This document shows, one piece after another, positions 38,301-51,045 of a DNA stretch of 64,000 nt (position 1 is its first letter; the number at the start of each line of letters is the position of its first letter). Location of the stretch: NCBI GenBank assembly GCA_900708905.1, contig CAADRB010000010.1, forward strand, positions 1,142,706 to 1,206,705, written 5' to 3'. The translations under genes were made by a program, and so were the position numbers. This stretch comes from Hymenolepis diminuta (taxonomy: Eukaryota > Platyhelminthes > Cestoda > Cyclophyllidea > Hymenolepididae). The notes under the pieces were generated by a model. The model saw only the letters and a list, made by a program, of their open reading frames with translations, had not been told where the DNA came from and made no database searches.

Positions 38301-41300
38301 ACATTATTTCCATATCACAAATCGATAACCTAAAGTTAAATTTATCTCTTTCCCAATGCAAATGGGGAATATTAAAATAATTGAAAAATGGTAAATGAAA
38401 AATGCACACTTTTCCACTGAATAATGCTAATAAGGATTATTACTCTTAACCAATAAATATTATTTAGTATTCTCAATTATATTAATAAATATGACAAAAA
38501 ATAATTACTTATTTTTTACCGGTCCTTATTAATACCGATCGTTGAACCTTGAAAAAAGATCGACCGCTGATCACGTGATATCGTTGGTACCCAATTACTG
38601 TAAGGAAATGGTAGGTACCAGGTGATTAACCCGCTGAGGGCCTTGTTTATAATAGTAGGTATAGGATAGTGCAAGTCTGATGCTTGGTGCTAATGGATAT
38701 TTAGTTGTGCGTCTGGACTTTGGCTTAACCACACTTGGCACGGTATTTCCTTTGAAGACCTTTTGGCAAGTCCCAGCGAATTCCACTATCAAGCTTCATT
38801 TGACTTAGGAAATAATTGCGGAATTAGATAACTGCTGCTAACTGGATACCACAGCATTAACCTGCTAATCGTAAATCCTAGGATGGCTAAATTCCATCCC
38901 AGAAGATTAATTGGACACATCTATTCTTACTAGACACAATAAAGGCTAGATTTTTGGGGTGGTGTCCGATTTATTTGGATTTGACAGACAGTTCATTAAC
39001 AAGAGGTGTAATTTCTAGGACATAAAATATCATCTACGTTAAAGATGATAAGAAAACGTTATCAAATCTAGAGATCGCAGCAAATATATTGAGTAACCCT
39101 GCAGATATTGGAATATATCTACCTCTAATATCAATAAACAGTATGGATTTAATAAACCGAAAACCCAGATTATAGTAAAGAAGGAGAACGGTTGCCAAAA
39201 AACATTAAAAATCTCAAGTTGTAAGCACACTCTAAACTTCGGAAACCATTTGTTAGAAAGCAGATCATTGCAGAAGTACTTGCGCAGTTCAGTGCAAAGA
39301 CCGTCATGCAAAACTTAAGGTAGCAGGTTTTATAATGGAGTTACTAGCGATTTTAGAAATTGTGGGTTAACGCTCGAGTACGATTCGAACTTTATGCTAT
39401 TTCTCTTAATGTGTACGTTCATCCCATGTTCCAATTTTGTATTAATTAAACTGTTTAACAATTTAATTATTGGAACTTATTCCTTGGTAAGTGTTAGAAA
39501 ATACCTTACATCAGTGATTTCAAAAATTTGATACTCTCTGGTGCAAATCCAGTGACGTGGATGGTTGATTCTGATCAACTACAAGTGAGGGGAGGTAGAA
39601 TGCTCTTATCTTTTATGACGACTACAGACTTTTGTTTATGGAAAGTATATCTGTAGGTCCGGATTCTGTAAGTTGTTATTGAGAGTATCACTTATTGTCA
39701 ATAAAAACTGCACTGGCTAAGTCCTGCTAATAGAGGATGTGTTAGGATTCTTATTAGAGAAGCTCTATGATGCTGGCCGTATGTTCAAGCTGATTGTTGA
39801 AAAACGCATTCCTAAATGGGCGTGGAGTAGGACAAATTATCCTACAATATTCATAGAATATGACAGGGGGAAGGAATACGGGTGAAAGATTTTAACACAT
39901 GCAAAGATGACTTTTACTTGTTAATTAATTTAGTCAATCCCTGAGGAATAAGCTCAGTTTTTTTCCAATGGTGAAATAATAGGAGATAAAGTGCGCTCAG
40001 TTGAAGGATATTAAACCCAAGTGCCGGCGAAGTAGAATAGTAGAATCGTTAGGATCTATCTTGAGTAATCTTTAGTGAGTTCCACTTCGTTTAAAATGTT
40101 ATTGCTACCTGCTCATAGTTTCAAAGTATACAAATAATCTGCTCGACAACTAATTCAGATAAGCAGGGATCAAATACTGAAGATTGGGCTTTGAAACACT
40201 TGGATATCGCATACTCCTATGGGAAAGTTGGTATCTCAATGCTTTCCGATCTCATTTTATACTCCTATTCAACTCCCCATCCCTTTTCTCCCCTTTTCAA
40301 CCTTACAGGACCTTTTTGCTGTTTTAAATGTTCAAATGCTGTTTGCATCACTAAGGTTATAATCAATTAAACAGTTCAGAAAATTAATTTATCGTATAGA
40401 TGCAAACTGAAACATTCAGATAACCAGATCTAAAATATAGCCGATCAAATGGTTTTTGCATTGTGGAAATTAAAAGACACTTGGTTTCATTTTGAAAAAA
40501 ATCTCTAAATATAAAGGAAGGAAAAAATTCAAAATACAAAATACTAATTTTGCCTATTTTAAAGGTAGAACAACAAAAGAAAGTTGTGTAAATTTAGAAT
40601 GACAAAGTAGATCTAGAATAAAATTATTAACCAATGTAAGCATTGAGGTAGATATAACCGACACATGGTTTTCTAAACAGAAGAGTTTGGAAACAGGATC
40701 TTACAGCCGTCAGTCATTGCTCAAATTCCTCAAACTTATTTTCTATCCATCACTTTCTGAAAATTACTTTATTAAAGATAATAACAAGCAGGTAAGGCTC
40801 CTGAGGTAATTAGAAACGATGTTAACAAAAAAAATATTTTTCTCATCTATCCCAAAATCACATAAGATAGTGCCATCTGGTTACATTATTAGATCTCTCT
40901 AGCCTATACTAACGGCTCTGTAACTGTAAATGTGAGTTGATGCCACTGCCTTATATTTTAAACTTGGTAAAATCAGGTGTACACTTTCTTCTCAATTCGG
41001 ACGAATTCGAATCGCAAGATTAAAATGTGACTGAATGCAAATCTTCACCCTTTAAAATTGACATCTGTTTAAGTTTTTATCCAGATGCCTTGAAAGACAA
41101 ATTCCGACCCTATGCTTTCAAAATGGAAAAAGAATGAGGTTTAGAAGGGCAAAGTAGCCTTGATCGCAACTGGGACCATGTAGAAATCTTAGTTTCACCA
41201 CTGAAATCTTCCCAATTCACCTTTTTTTCTTCCTACAGGAAATATTCTATTGAAAGCTATGTACCGCTGTCCGAATCGTTTCACTGATAAGATCTTGTGT

Positions 41301-42829
41301 GCAAATGGACTAAGTGAAGTGTTCTAAAGGACATTTAATAAAAGTATTGAAAAAAAGAGTTGAAAGCAGTTAGAAATTTGAGTAGACGCCTTTTCGCTAA
41401 CAGTGCTCGGATCCGTCAAACTTATTTCATAGAGTTAATACTAGTAAGTAAGGCCATCATAGTAAGTAGAAATGATATTCTGAAAGAAGAAATTTTATAT
41501 GAAATTTTGTTTACAGATGACGTAGTGGTAAAAAATCGGAGGTTAAGGATCAGAACTTTGTGTAAAAAGCAAATTCAGATATGCTGGTTAGAACTGGTCA
41601 GTAGGTGAGCATTAGATCAAAGAAGTTCCAGAACGCAACACTTCTGTCAGAGGTGAGTGTCCTAGATGCTTCCTTTCAACTAGCTCCTGACTTATTTTAA
41701 CACTGCAAAAAGTTGTTAATGACTTCTTGTCTGAGCAATTTTAAAAATATAGAGCGAGGTCATTTTTAGACTTGTGAGATTGGATTTAAATAGGTTAGAT
41801 GAATAAAGGTAATAATTTCAAATTCTTCTAACTCGAACTACTTTTTGGACTACGATATCGGTCTACTTAACTACAATTTTCCTAAGAAACACGAAGATTA
41901 TTTGGATATTGCCTAATGGATAAAATTTAAACAGGATCCAAATAGAATCCTGAAAAGGTATTAAAGTTTAGAATGGAGAAGTTGGTCTAACCATTCTATA
42001 AGTTATTTTGACTATATTATTAATTTCTCTTATGAAACATTAATTAAGCAAATACAAACTAACTGCAAATATTCCATACTGAAACAGATTTGGATGAATT
42101 CAGAATGTTTCATTGCAATTTATTTACTTTCATTAAAATCCTTTATTGGGTTAAACTGAGTTGGTTTTATTTAAACTAGCTGCAAAGCTTGTGTTGCACT
42201 TACTAACTGTCTGAAGCTGTGAAAATACGATTAAAATTATCTCCACATTGTCAGACTTTCGTTCGCTTTCAAAAGAATTTGAACTAGCTATTAAAGTGCA
42301 TGATTATGAAAGCGTGAGTGAAAGTAGACCTTCATTCATTAAAACCGGTACCTATTTTTCATAATGCTCTTCCGGGATTTGGGTATTTAAAGAGTGGAGA
42401 TTGGATATAAAAATTTTCACTGGATAAAGGGTTTAAGATCGATGATTGGCTTTTCAGACTCGAATGTCTACGATCAATGCTAGTTTGGGAATGATAGAAG
42501 AAACCACATATTGTGAATTGCTCATGTTATAAAACTTGGTGGAGAACATCCTTTAAAGTAAAAGAATGGTTAATAGATCTTGCTCAAACTTTGCAACCTG
42601 TCTTATTGAATATCTACCAGTGGTTTGAAAGTCGTTAATGAAAGCTGTGTTCACTCTTATTGATTACATTTAGCCATTTCCAAACCGTTTCACATATATT
42701 CGTAAGAGGAAAGTAAAAAAGGCTTGTTTGATTTGTGGATAAAACAAATCATTTTAATGAAGTAGTAGAGAAGATATCTAATGAACCAATAAGTTTATTC
42801 AAAATTGCACAACGGAAAGGGGTGGTCAC
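32351..42829. other. Long AT-rich stretch without recognisable genes
   Basis: More than 10 kb with only short, unconvincing frames. A pyrimidine run lies at 36165-36215. A palindromic E-box, ATCACGTGAT, lies near 38570. One 82-codon frame (41360-41608) contains ILFTDDVVV, faintly like a reverse-transcriptase active site, but nothing around it supports that. This could be a large intron or intergenic DNA. Confidence 0.45.
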
Positions 42830-43330
42830 TGTTAAAGGACTTTTCGTAATTTGCATTTGGCGCGCACGTAGTGTGTAGACCTGCTCGACTTGGGCGTCAA
42901 AATTCAGCACTCTGATTGGCTGTGCCCATGGAAAAATTGCGCAAAAGATCTCTGTCCAAGTCCAAAGCACCCAGCAGTCACGATGGGTTAGAGAAAGAGG
43001 AAAGACAACGGCGGGCGGCTTGCACACAATCACCTCTCTCCCGCCGAATATCGCCACATTTCGCCCCCCCCCTCTAAACCAGGCCCTCAAATCTCCCCTG
43101 CACTTCACTCTTCTCCCCATGCCGTCCCCTCCTCCCTTCCAATCCCCTTTTGTCCGTCTGACAACACTGATTGGTTGGCTCAGGATGCCGTGGCTAAGAC
43201 AGGATTCTTTCAGTAACATCGAATATGACCTTAATATATTTATGCCTTTAAGATGGGTAATTTTAGTTCTGGTTGGGAAAATTGGCACTGAGGCGGTAGT
43301 GTTTACTGCCAATTTCCGGTAGTTTCCAGA
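42830..43330. promoter_or_regulatory. CpG island with multiple CCAAT boxes, probable promoter
   Basis: The most GC-rich part of the window, starting with GGCGCGCACG and including GCGGGCGGC and CCGCC words and a C-rich tract near 43065. Inverted CCAAT boxes (ATTGG) occur at 42915-42919 and 43170-43174, and forward CCAAT at 43139-43143 and near 43308. CCAAT boxes bind NF-Y and cluster in animal promoters. A minus-strand frame of 198 codons (42749-43345) and a plus-strand frame of 100 codons overlap it. Their arginine/glycine- and proline-rich composition mirrors the DNA, they lack a family motif, and I do not call them genes. Direction of any transcription is unknown. Confidence 0.4.
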
Positions 43331-45850
43331 AGATAGTGAGAACATTTTGAAATACGGAATCGTTAAATTAGCGAGTGGTTAAGTTTTGTTTGGTTTTTAG
43401 TTTCCGTCACTTTATGTATACTTTCGATTTACAATTCTTAAGACGACGAAATCAGGAAGAGAAGCAATAGGTTTATTGGTTCAAGAGAAAGTAGATGTAT
43501 AGCCATTAATATTGCAGAAGATTAACACGTAAAGATTTCCGGGAGTTAGATTTGCTTTTAGGTTATTAGCATTAGTTAGTGTTTGTGAGAAAATTGAATT
43601 TTAATCAGTGCAGCAGATTAAGAGAAACCAATGCGCTTCAACTAACAAATTAACACGGAACTTTGAAATCAAGTATAACTTATAATTTTAAGATAGGAAA
43701 ACATTGGAGTTTTAGGCTATGAGTGGAGTATTTACTAAGCTCCTATACCGGATTGAAAATTCAGAAACTAATCATATAATAAATCAAATCCTGGATGTGA
43801 CTGTCTAGTTTAGGACCCACAAACCATGAACTTTTGCATATCAATGGAGTATAATCAATCTGAGTAAATAGGACTTATATTCTACACTGACATTACCTCT
43901 GACGAAGTACTGATAATGTTATGCCAACTTCATTTGTTTAGAGAGACACCTATTTGGAATGAATACAAGGAAAAGGTGGAGTTTGTAGTGTTTTTACAGA
44001 TCGATCTTACTTTGCTCTTCAACGAACCAATTGATAACACAAAGTAAAAAGAGAGGTTCAAATTAATTAAATTAATTAATGAATAATTATTATTGCCAAA
44101 TTTAATAGGAGAGATTAAAATGCAAAAAGTACGTTTTGGTCAGTAAATTGCTCTTTCCTTTTGCAACAAACGGTTGGACTTTATTCGGTATCACAATTTT
44201 AGCATTGTCAATTTATTAAACTTACTTACTGGTTCAGGTCTTCGTGTTGTATACGTACGAAGGCACTAGACCATTTTTATGATATGGAAAAGTCAGTATG
44301 TTGAAATTAAACATGTCAATTTTGTTAAAATGTTTTTTAACTCATAAGATGACATGCAAAAAATAACTTACCTAAATTTCTTTTGTTTACAATTGATCTG
44401 GTCCGATATTTTCCATCAAAAATCAGGAAAAAATATGAGTTAGAACAAGTTGAAGGAAAAATAACAAATATCGAAAGATTGCAAACTGCAGTACAAATAA
44501 CATTGAAAAAGATTGCGTTACTGACACACTTAACCATGTTTGTTAATGCAAGGGGCGGCCATGATAAACTCACTTCCTGCCGTCCCCCTCTTGACGAGCT
44601 TTAAACAATACCGATGGTCATATCACTCAAGGGGTTTACGCTAATGTGAATCAAAACACCGCTTTAACACAAAGACGCACAAGGAAATTTGGGTGAAAGG
44701 GATTAATGAACCAGTGTTTGAGCACAAATTGGTCCTAATAGCTTTTCTTGAATTGAAGTCTTATAGTACTGGTTAAAATACTGAGGAATTTTGAGGAAAT
44801 TCCATAGAATTGGAAAGAATTATTTTCAAAACTCGAGGGATCCCAATAAAGTGCACTCCTTTACTCGTACAACTAAAAAAGTACAATCCAATTTTAAGAT
44901 TAAACTAAAAAATATTGCCCTGAATTATATCACGATTTTTGATAAAAAACACATGAGAACTTTCGTAATGTACTCTGACAAAAGATGTCTTGTTTTACAG
45001 AGATGAGCGAGGGAAAAATAACTAGCCACTGCTACATTTGATAATCCTGATTTATTGAGGGAGTGTACACATGAATGTATAAGTTTCAACGAAAAGAATC
45101 CAAAATATAAATACTTAAAATTTTCGATTTAACGGATTCATTAGAAGATAGAAGAGTTTAGTCCGTAAAAGTTAGCAAAAAGCTCAAATGACAATAACGA
45201 CGAAGGTAAAATTTACAGATAGGGAATTAATAGAAAGGAAAAAATGGTGGTTAACCTGAAATGGCACCCAAAAATACAATTTGAAAAATGATAAATTCCA
45301 TAAATCATTATAAATAAGGCGAAAAATAAAAGTTTGAAAAATATTTATGGCTGAAGTTTTTCGATAATAGGAAATTATGCGGTTTCGATTCACTACATAT
45401 TTTTTTCTTAACTCAGATTTCATTAAATAAAAAATAGAAATATGATAACAATGTAAGAAGAATGGAAACAAAAAGCTCGTTAAAGTAACACTACAAACAG
45501 GAATAAGTAATGATTAACTCCTGTTAATTAACTAGTCTTTTAGCAATAATTTTACAAATGGACAAATTCGAATATTTTGAAAAGGGGTTCTGATCCATTA
45601 AGACCACCTTTAAGTTTTAATAAATAATTTTTTACTTTAATGGAAGTTCATCAAAAAATTAAATATCGAGAGAAAATAGTATAAATAATTTTAAATGAAT
45701 GAAAGCAGAAAGGTCAAAATTTGTCACAGCTCTTACCAGGCAGCATGAAGTTCGACATGATTTACCAGATAAGAACTGATACAAATAATGACAAATTATT
45801 ATAAAAATATATATTAGACTCATCTTAGAATCGTATAGAACATAATACAG
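43331..45850. other. AT-rich noncoding stretch
   Basis: Small frames only (for example 44383-44604 and 44791-45006 plus), with no splice support or recognisable domain. Confidence 0.45.
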
Positions 45851-45963
45851 TTCTATAAATCATGGGGAATGGAACTTACGACGACGAGAACGTTAGAGAC
45901 GACATCGTTAACACAGCTGACCACCGAAATATCGCCCGTGGTCTTGAATTTCTCATTAGCTAA
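45851..45963 (+). CDS. Candidate internal exon, threonine-rich (exon a of a pair)
   Basis: A 113-nt segment follows AATACAG and is open in the frame reading FYKSWGMELTTTR and on through a Thr-rich stretch to SPVVLNFSLA. It ends AA before a GTTAAA donor. The two leftover bases join exactly to the next candidate exon (46095-46144), making an Asn codon. NFS is a potential N-glycosylation site. The composition (ten Thr in about 25 residues) suggests an extracellular segment. The donor is weak and the family is not recognised. An alternative frame starting ATG at 45861 is open for 33 codons. Confidence 0.25.
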
Positions 45964-46094
45964 GTTAAACAAAATTCAATAATATTTCCAAAGCTATTTC
46001 TAAATTCAAATAAGACTGTTATATTATTAATTTTAGCTAATTATTATTTTGATTGATGTTAGTAATAAACACTATCGTGTTCTCTAATTTTCAG

Positions 46095-46144
46095 TGTTTT
46101 TCGTGATTATATTAATAGCCCTACAGAAACAACTCAGATTACCT
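46095..46144 (+). CDS. Candidate 50-nt internal exon (exon b of a pair)
   Basis: It lies between a good acceptor (CTCTAATTTTCAG) and a consensus donor (GTAAGT). Joined to 45851-45963 it reads VFRDYINSPTETTQIT and leaves one base for the next exon. In another frame it reads as a hydrophobic segment (FFVIILIAL), so the phase choice depends on exon a. No further exon was located. Function unknown. Confidence 0.28.
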
Positions 46145-46149
46145 GTAAG

Positions 46150-49100
46150 TTTCAATAAATTTATTTTAAAATTTAATGTTTTTATCTTTTATACCTAATG
46201 CTTTATATTTATGTGCTCCCCAGATTAATCAGTTGTTATGATTTAAGTAAATTAACAATAATAATCTTTGTAAATTACAAATAGAAATCAGATTCATATG
46301 CGTATCAAATTTCATTGACGAAGACAGATGGAAAAATATCGGTTAGAACGATTGCTATCAACTCATTTATTCCCTGATGTTCCTTTTCCCCATCCTGTTA
46401 GCAATCATATTTAAAGGCACAAAGGATTTATCACTATTGCAAATTTGCTTAGGTAGCATAAGGCTATTATATTCTATTAGATTGTACTGAAATCATATAC
46501 TATCTAAATGTTAGCATATGATCATGCCAAAATCATTTGAAACTTGCTTATTTTTCGCATTGGAACTAAAGCAAAAGTAGTTGCAGAATTATCAAGTGAG
46601 GAATAAAACTCTTTATTGGATTTTTATATAAATATCATCATCTGCCCCAGAGTCGAGTTTATGTTTTTGTCGTATTCAAAATCAAAATCTAAAATTGTAT
46701 TTGATTCACCTTCTTGTATGTCCGAGCTTTAATCAAACGCAAGTCATTCTTCATTTCAAAACTAAATTATGAGTTTTACATGACTGAAATTTATATTTTG
46801 TGTGCTATTAATAAAAATATTTTAACCAACTAGAGGTGTGATATTTAGAATAGTTTACCGAGGGCTTTGACTAATAAAAGTTCAAGGAATTCATAATAAA
46901 ATACGCAGTAACGAACGGTTCAGACATGAATTCTTATCAAATTTCATTTGTATTTGCATAGGTTAACAAAGTTTCTTGTTCCTAGAATCGTTTAATGTTT
47001 TCTTTTATGCAGATATGAATTAACCAGACCGGTTTAAATTCATTAGTTCTCATTTACACTTTTGCATATGCAACACGTTATCATAATGCCTAAATCACCT
47101 GCGACTACTTTTGTTATTTTTTTGCATCCCTATTTGAAAACCGTTGCTTTTGTTAGTTATGGCGATGACTGTTTTGGGAAAAAATGCATTAGTGGCATGT
47201 AGAGATGGGTGACAACGTTTATTTTTGTCGCTATCGTGTTCTCTTTCAATGATAATCAGATGTGTAATTCGAAGAGAGAACAATGCATTATATTAACATG
47301 TAGTTCTATAAAATTACTTCGATGGCTGTCTCCTGCGTTGTTTACCCTTATACAACACTTTCAGTTCTTTCTGCTTTCCATCCCACTGTCGTTCATATGC
47401 ACCAGCAGTCATTTTCTTACCATTAGCATGTAATTCTCTCCCTAACTCTTGTCTTTGCATGTTTAAAGTTGTTTGTTAATGTTTCGATTTGTTCTTCTCT
47501 GTAGGATACCGTAACCGACTCTTAGATTCCCCTAGAAGTTGCATTAGTTAAAACTCTAATTAGACAACACTGCAATACAAAACGAACCAGACCACCACAC
47601 CAAAATAAGACGCACATTTTCGTATTGATAGGGTGATTTATATTATGCGCCACTTATAGCCGAAGTGTAAATAAATTCTTTCGAATAAGAGAGAACTGAA
47701 AGAAGCAGAAATTAAAAGGTAGAAAATAAAGAATCTTACAAACAAGAATCATTTTGGGGAAAATATTATTTTCTTATCTGTAGCAGATGCAAAGGCTGTT
47801 AGGTGCGGTTAAGGCTTGTCTTCTCTGCTTCAGTGTAAGCCCCTACAGTTAAAATGTCTTTGAGCATAATACCTCCCACTTTAGCTGACCACTAGCATTG
47901 GACAACATCCGGTTCTATTCTTTTCTCATAGATGGAACGCAGTTTTCAAAGGTAAGTCCTAGTCTCGGAAAAGTTTAGTCAAACGGTGCCAGCTCGTCGT
48001 AGAATTAAAATAGAAAAACTTTGTTACTTATAAAAATTCAATACGAGTGATTATACATATTTCATAAGCTCATTACAAATCCTTGGATTTGAAATATTTC
48101 TTAATGGAAATTGATATAAAATGAACACTTATTTCTAACAGAATAACGTATTTATAAGACGGCAAGGGAATTTCGAGAATACCAATATCCGATTTTTCAA
48201 AGGGCGAAATTTAACAAACATTAATGGGCTATTAAAGGATCCAAAACCCGTAAGTTACTATCTAAAGGTACAAATTGTTAGAGCTTTCGTACTAAAGAGT
48301 TACCTAAATTTGATTTATCGGAAAAATTTTAGATAGCATGTTTTCCTTTCAAATTAAAACAATCAAAATGATCTTTGATTTTATCACTCAATTTATTTTA
48401 ATTTATATGAACAATTTCGCTTTTGTCTCAAGAAAACGTGATCACAGTCATATGATGAGAGCAGTTTTGCTCCGCTATGCCAGTTGACGTTTTCTGCAAA
48501 ATAAATACACCTACTCCTTCTAATAAGAATAGCTGCCTATTTATTGACGTAGTCAGTGTTTTAATTTTCTTAATATCACCTGTGTCACCACTTTTAGAGA
48601 TCTATAACGCCGATATCTCAGCCATAAGAAGAAATAAGACAAGTTCTCACTGATATAGAGTTAACTTATTGCACTCAATCTGAACTATATATTGGCTTGC
48701 TTTTAAAAATATAAGAATTAACTATTATTTCGATAGTAATGTGAAAAAAATATAGAATAAATATTTATTTCGTCAATGAAAAATATTTATTAATTTTAGA
48801 TGATTGTATTTTGTCCTTGAAAATATTGTTCTATCTGGTCAGCAGAGGAAGTACTTTAAGTATACTAAATTAGAAGATTGAGACGAAATAGGTTGTGATT
48901 GTAAAGTGATAATCGATGAAACAGCCAAGTTTTGTTTTGCTTTAGTAGATACGAAATTATTGTCCAGTCAGTGTTCACGATATTGATGCTTATTGGTGTG
49001 AGCTCAGTGATATTGATGGCATAAGGCACTGGCCAGCCCTAATAGAAATAAGTTTCTCATAAGGGTAGCTGTGCGATTTGTCCCCTTTGATATGATGCTT

Positions 49101-50217
49101 CCCATAATTGTTTGGAAAGTTTCTTCCCATAGGTTCTCCAGGATGCTATCTTCCCTCATTTATTCGACATGGGAATCATACTATATTGTCTCTTACATAG
49201 CCTCTTCCTAAATATCTCTTCCCTTTTCGCTGTGTTGAAATTTGATGATATATATAATCCCAAAGATTAAATATTAAATTGTGAGTTTAAAAAGTGATTT
49301 AAAGATAACTTTCTATTTAATATTAATTATTACTTATTACTTTCTATTACTATTTGACCCACAGAAAGGCAAAAAATTTACAATTTTTCATCGTGGAATA
49401 GGGGCTAAAATTATTTATTGGGAAATCCAATATGGGCGAGAGGGTTTAAAGGACACTGAAAGTTAAGTCATAGGATCCTGCCTCATTTGATATTTAAATC
49501 CGAGTTTTACAATACTTACAAAAAGTACTTGTAAATTCATCTAATGAGGAGTAGTGTTTTTTATTGGATTATTACATAAAATGTCACTGTCTGTTCGAAA
49601 GGTCAAGTTTAATTGTTACCTCGTGCAGAAGCTAATTCAAAAACTTTAATTGTACTAAAGATCAACTTTCGTGAATCAATGCATGGATTACTCAGTGCTT
49701 ATTAGCTGACCGTTAAATTTTAGCGGCCAGTGTTATCACTTCAGTCCACTTTTTTCTTTCCAAGGATTTAGAGGGCTAAATGATTTTATATGACCTTATC
49801 ATTACCATAACTGGGATAGAAAATATTTTTTAACACAACAGAATGCGTATTTTTGAAATACGAGTTGTACATAAGCATTTTATTTTAAAACTGCCCAAGA
49901 ATCTACTCTCCGACATGTAACTTTAAGTTTTACATGACGATTCTTGATAATTTTCCGAATTTCACAGTGAACAATAACTTTGCACTTTGTTGTCACAAGA
50001 TTTTTTGCAGAGAAGTTGCATGGCCAATTCCTCCCCTACGCCCTTGTTGAACTCGAAATGTTCTGCTTCAAATGGTCTACTAGTGTTCGTACGACAAATA
50101 AGAATTGGGCATAAAGAGGCGTAGCTTTAAATATCCCAATTACCAAATAGGGGGGACTGTGAAATATGAAAATGTCCTTCTTGAAAACTAACAATATCTC
50201 TTGAGCTCTAGTTGCAG
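46150..50217. other. AT-rich stretch, probably intronic or intergenic
   Basis: No convincing gene. A possible 20-nt microexon at 47932-47951 is treated under findings. Other frames are short and featureless. Confidence 0.4.
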
Positions 50218-50218
50218 T

Positions 50219-50464
50219 TTATTCCTCTTTGTCCAAAGCATCTTCAGGATACTGTGGAGTTAATTGCTGTTGAAGAATCATTTTCAAGGCAAGGAGGAGG
50301 GAGAGTGAAACTGTACTGATTTTGATGAATGATTTTATTTCCCTTGAAATGTCAAGGTCACATATTTCACGATCCAGCCTCAAATGGTTTGATTCCAGAA
50401 CGTAGTTACCATCTGAAATTTCGCGAGTTGAAAGAATAAGTCGTTGTATCGCTCCCATCTTCAT
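50219..50464 (-). CDS. Possible small protein, 81 codons
   Basis: A minus-strand frame starting ATG (MKMGAIQRLILS), with normal mixed composition, a hydrophobic stretch near residues 50-62 (STVSLSLLLALKMIL) and an acidic tail ending LDKEE. The stop codon sits inside an AATAAA hexamer (50218-50223 read on minus), which could serve as the poly(A) signal. It lies about 0.6 kb upstream of, and divergent from, the plus-strand gene ending at 51603. No family recognised. It may be a chance frame or a terminal exon whose upstream exons are not visible. Confidence 0.22.
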   Translation of the reverse strand: MKMGAIQRLILSTREISDGNYVLESNHLRLDREICDLDISREIKSFIKISTVSLSLLLALKMILQQQLTPQYPEDALDKEE

Positions 50465-51045
50465 TTCGGTACAGCGTTTAGTTACACAGAGTAACTAATC
50501 AATCACCTTTTCGAACGATTTAAAGAAATGAGCATTAGATAAAATTATTAGGGTTAATTAAGCGAACACCTACAATTTTATTGCTAAAGGCAAGTAATTC
50601 ATTTCTAATAAAGTTAATATATATATGAGTGATTACATATCAAAGTAAACTGAATTTGTAATATTAATGTAAAAAATAACCTTCTACTATTTTAAAATTA
50701 TTAAATCCGTCTAACATGAATTGTTTCCATTAAGCATTTTAAAGAGCACTTTTTTGGGAACAGTGTGTAACAGCAAAAACCTCTACACAAACTTTACTTT
50801 CCCTATCATTTCTTACTCAAAATTCAGTCGGTGAGAGGTAAATTGTAAGTGATCCTATACGAATATCCCTGATTTTTCCCTCCTTAGCAAAATCAATACG
50901 TTATTTCAGGTTTGAGCTGCAAGCAGGACGGCTCTCACCTTAATCAGATGAGGGGAAAATGTACACTCTCTGCAGCATTGGGATTGGTCTACTATTTCCT
51001 CAATCTCGATTGGCTTGCTTTGAGGGAAGAGGGACAGTGGACTAA

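Noticed and set aside
41360..41608. ILFTDDVVV as a reverse-transcriptase active site
   Set aside because: Only the DD neighbourhood fits; no other reverse-transcriptase block is recognisable before or after it.
42749..43345. Longest frame in the window (198 codons, minus strand)
   Set aside because: It coincides with the CpG island, has composition dictated by GC-rich DNA (Arg/Gly runs), competes with a plus-strand frame and shows no motif or splice signal.
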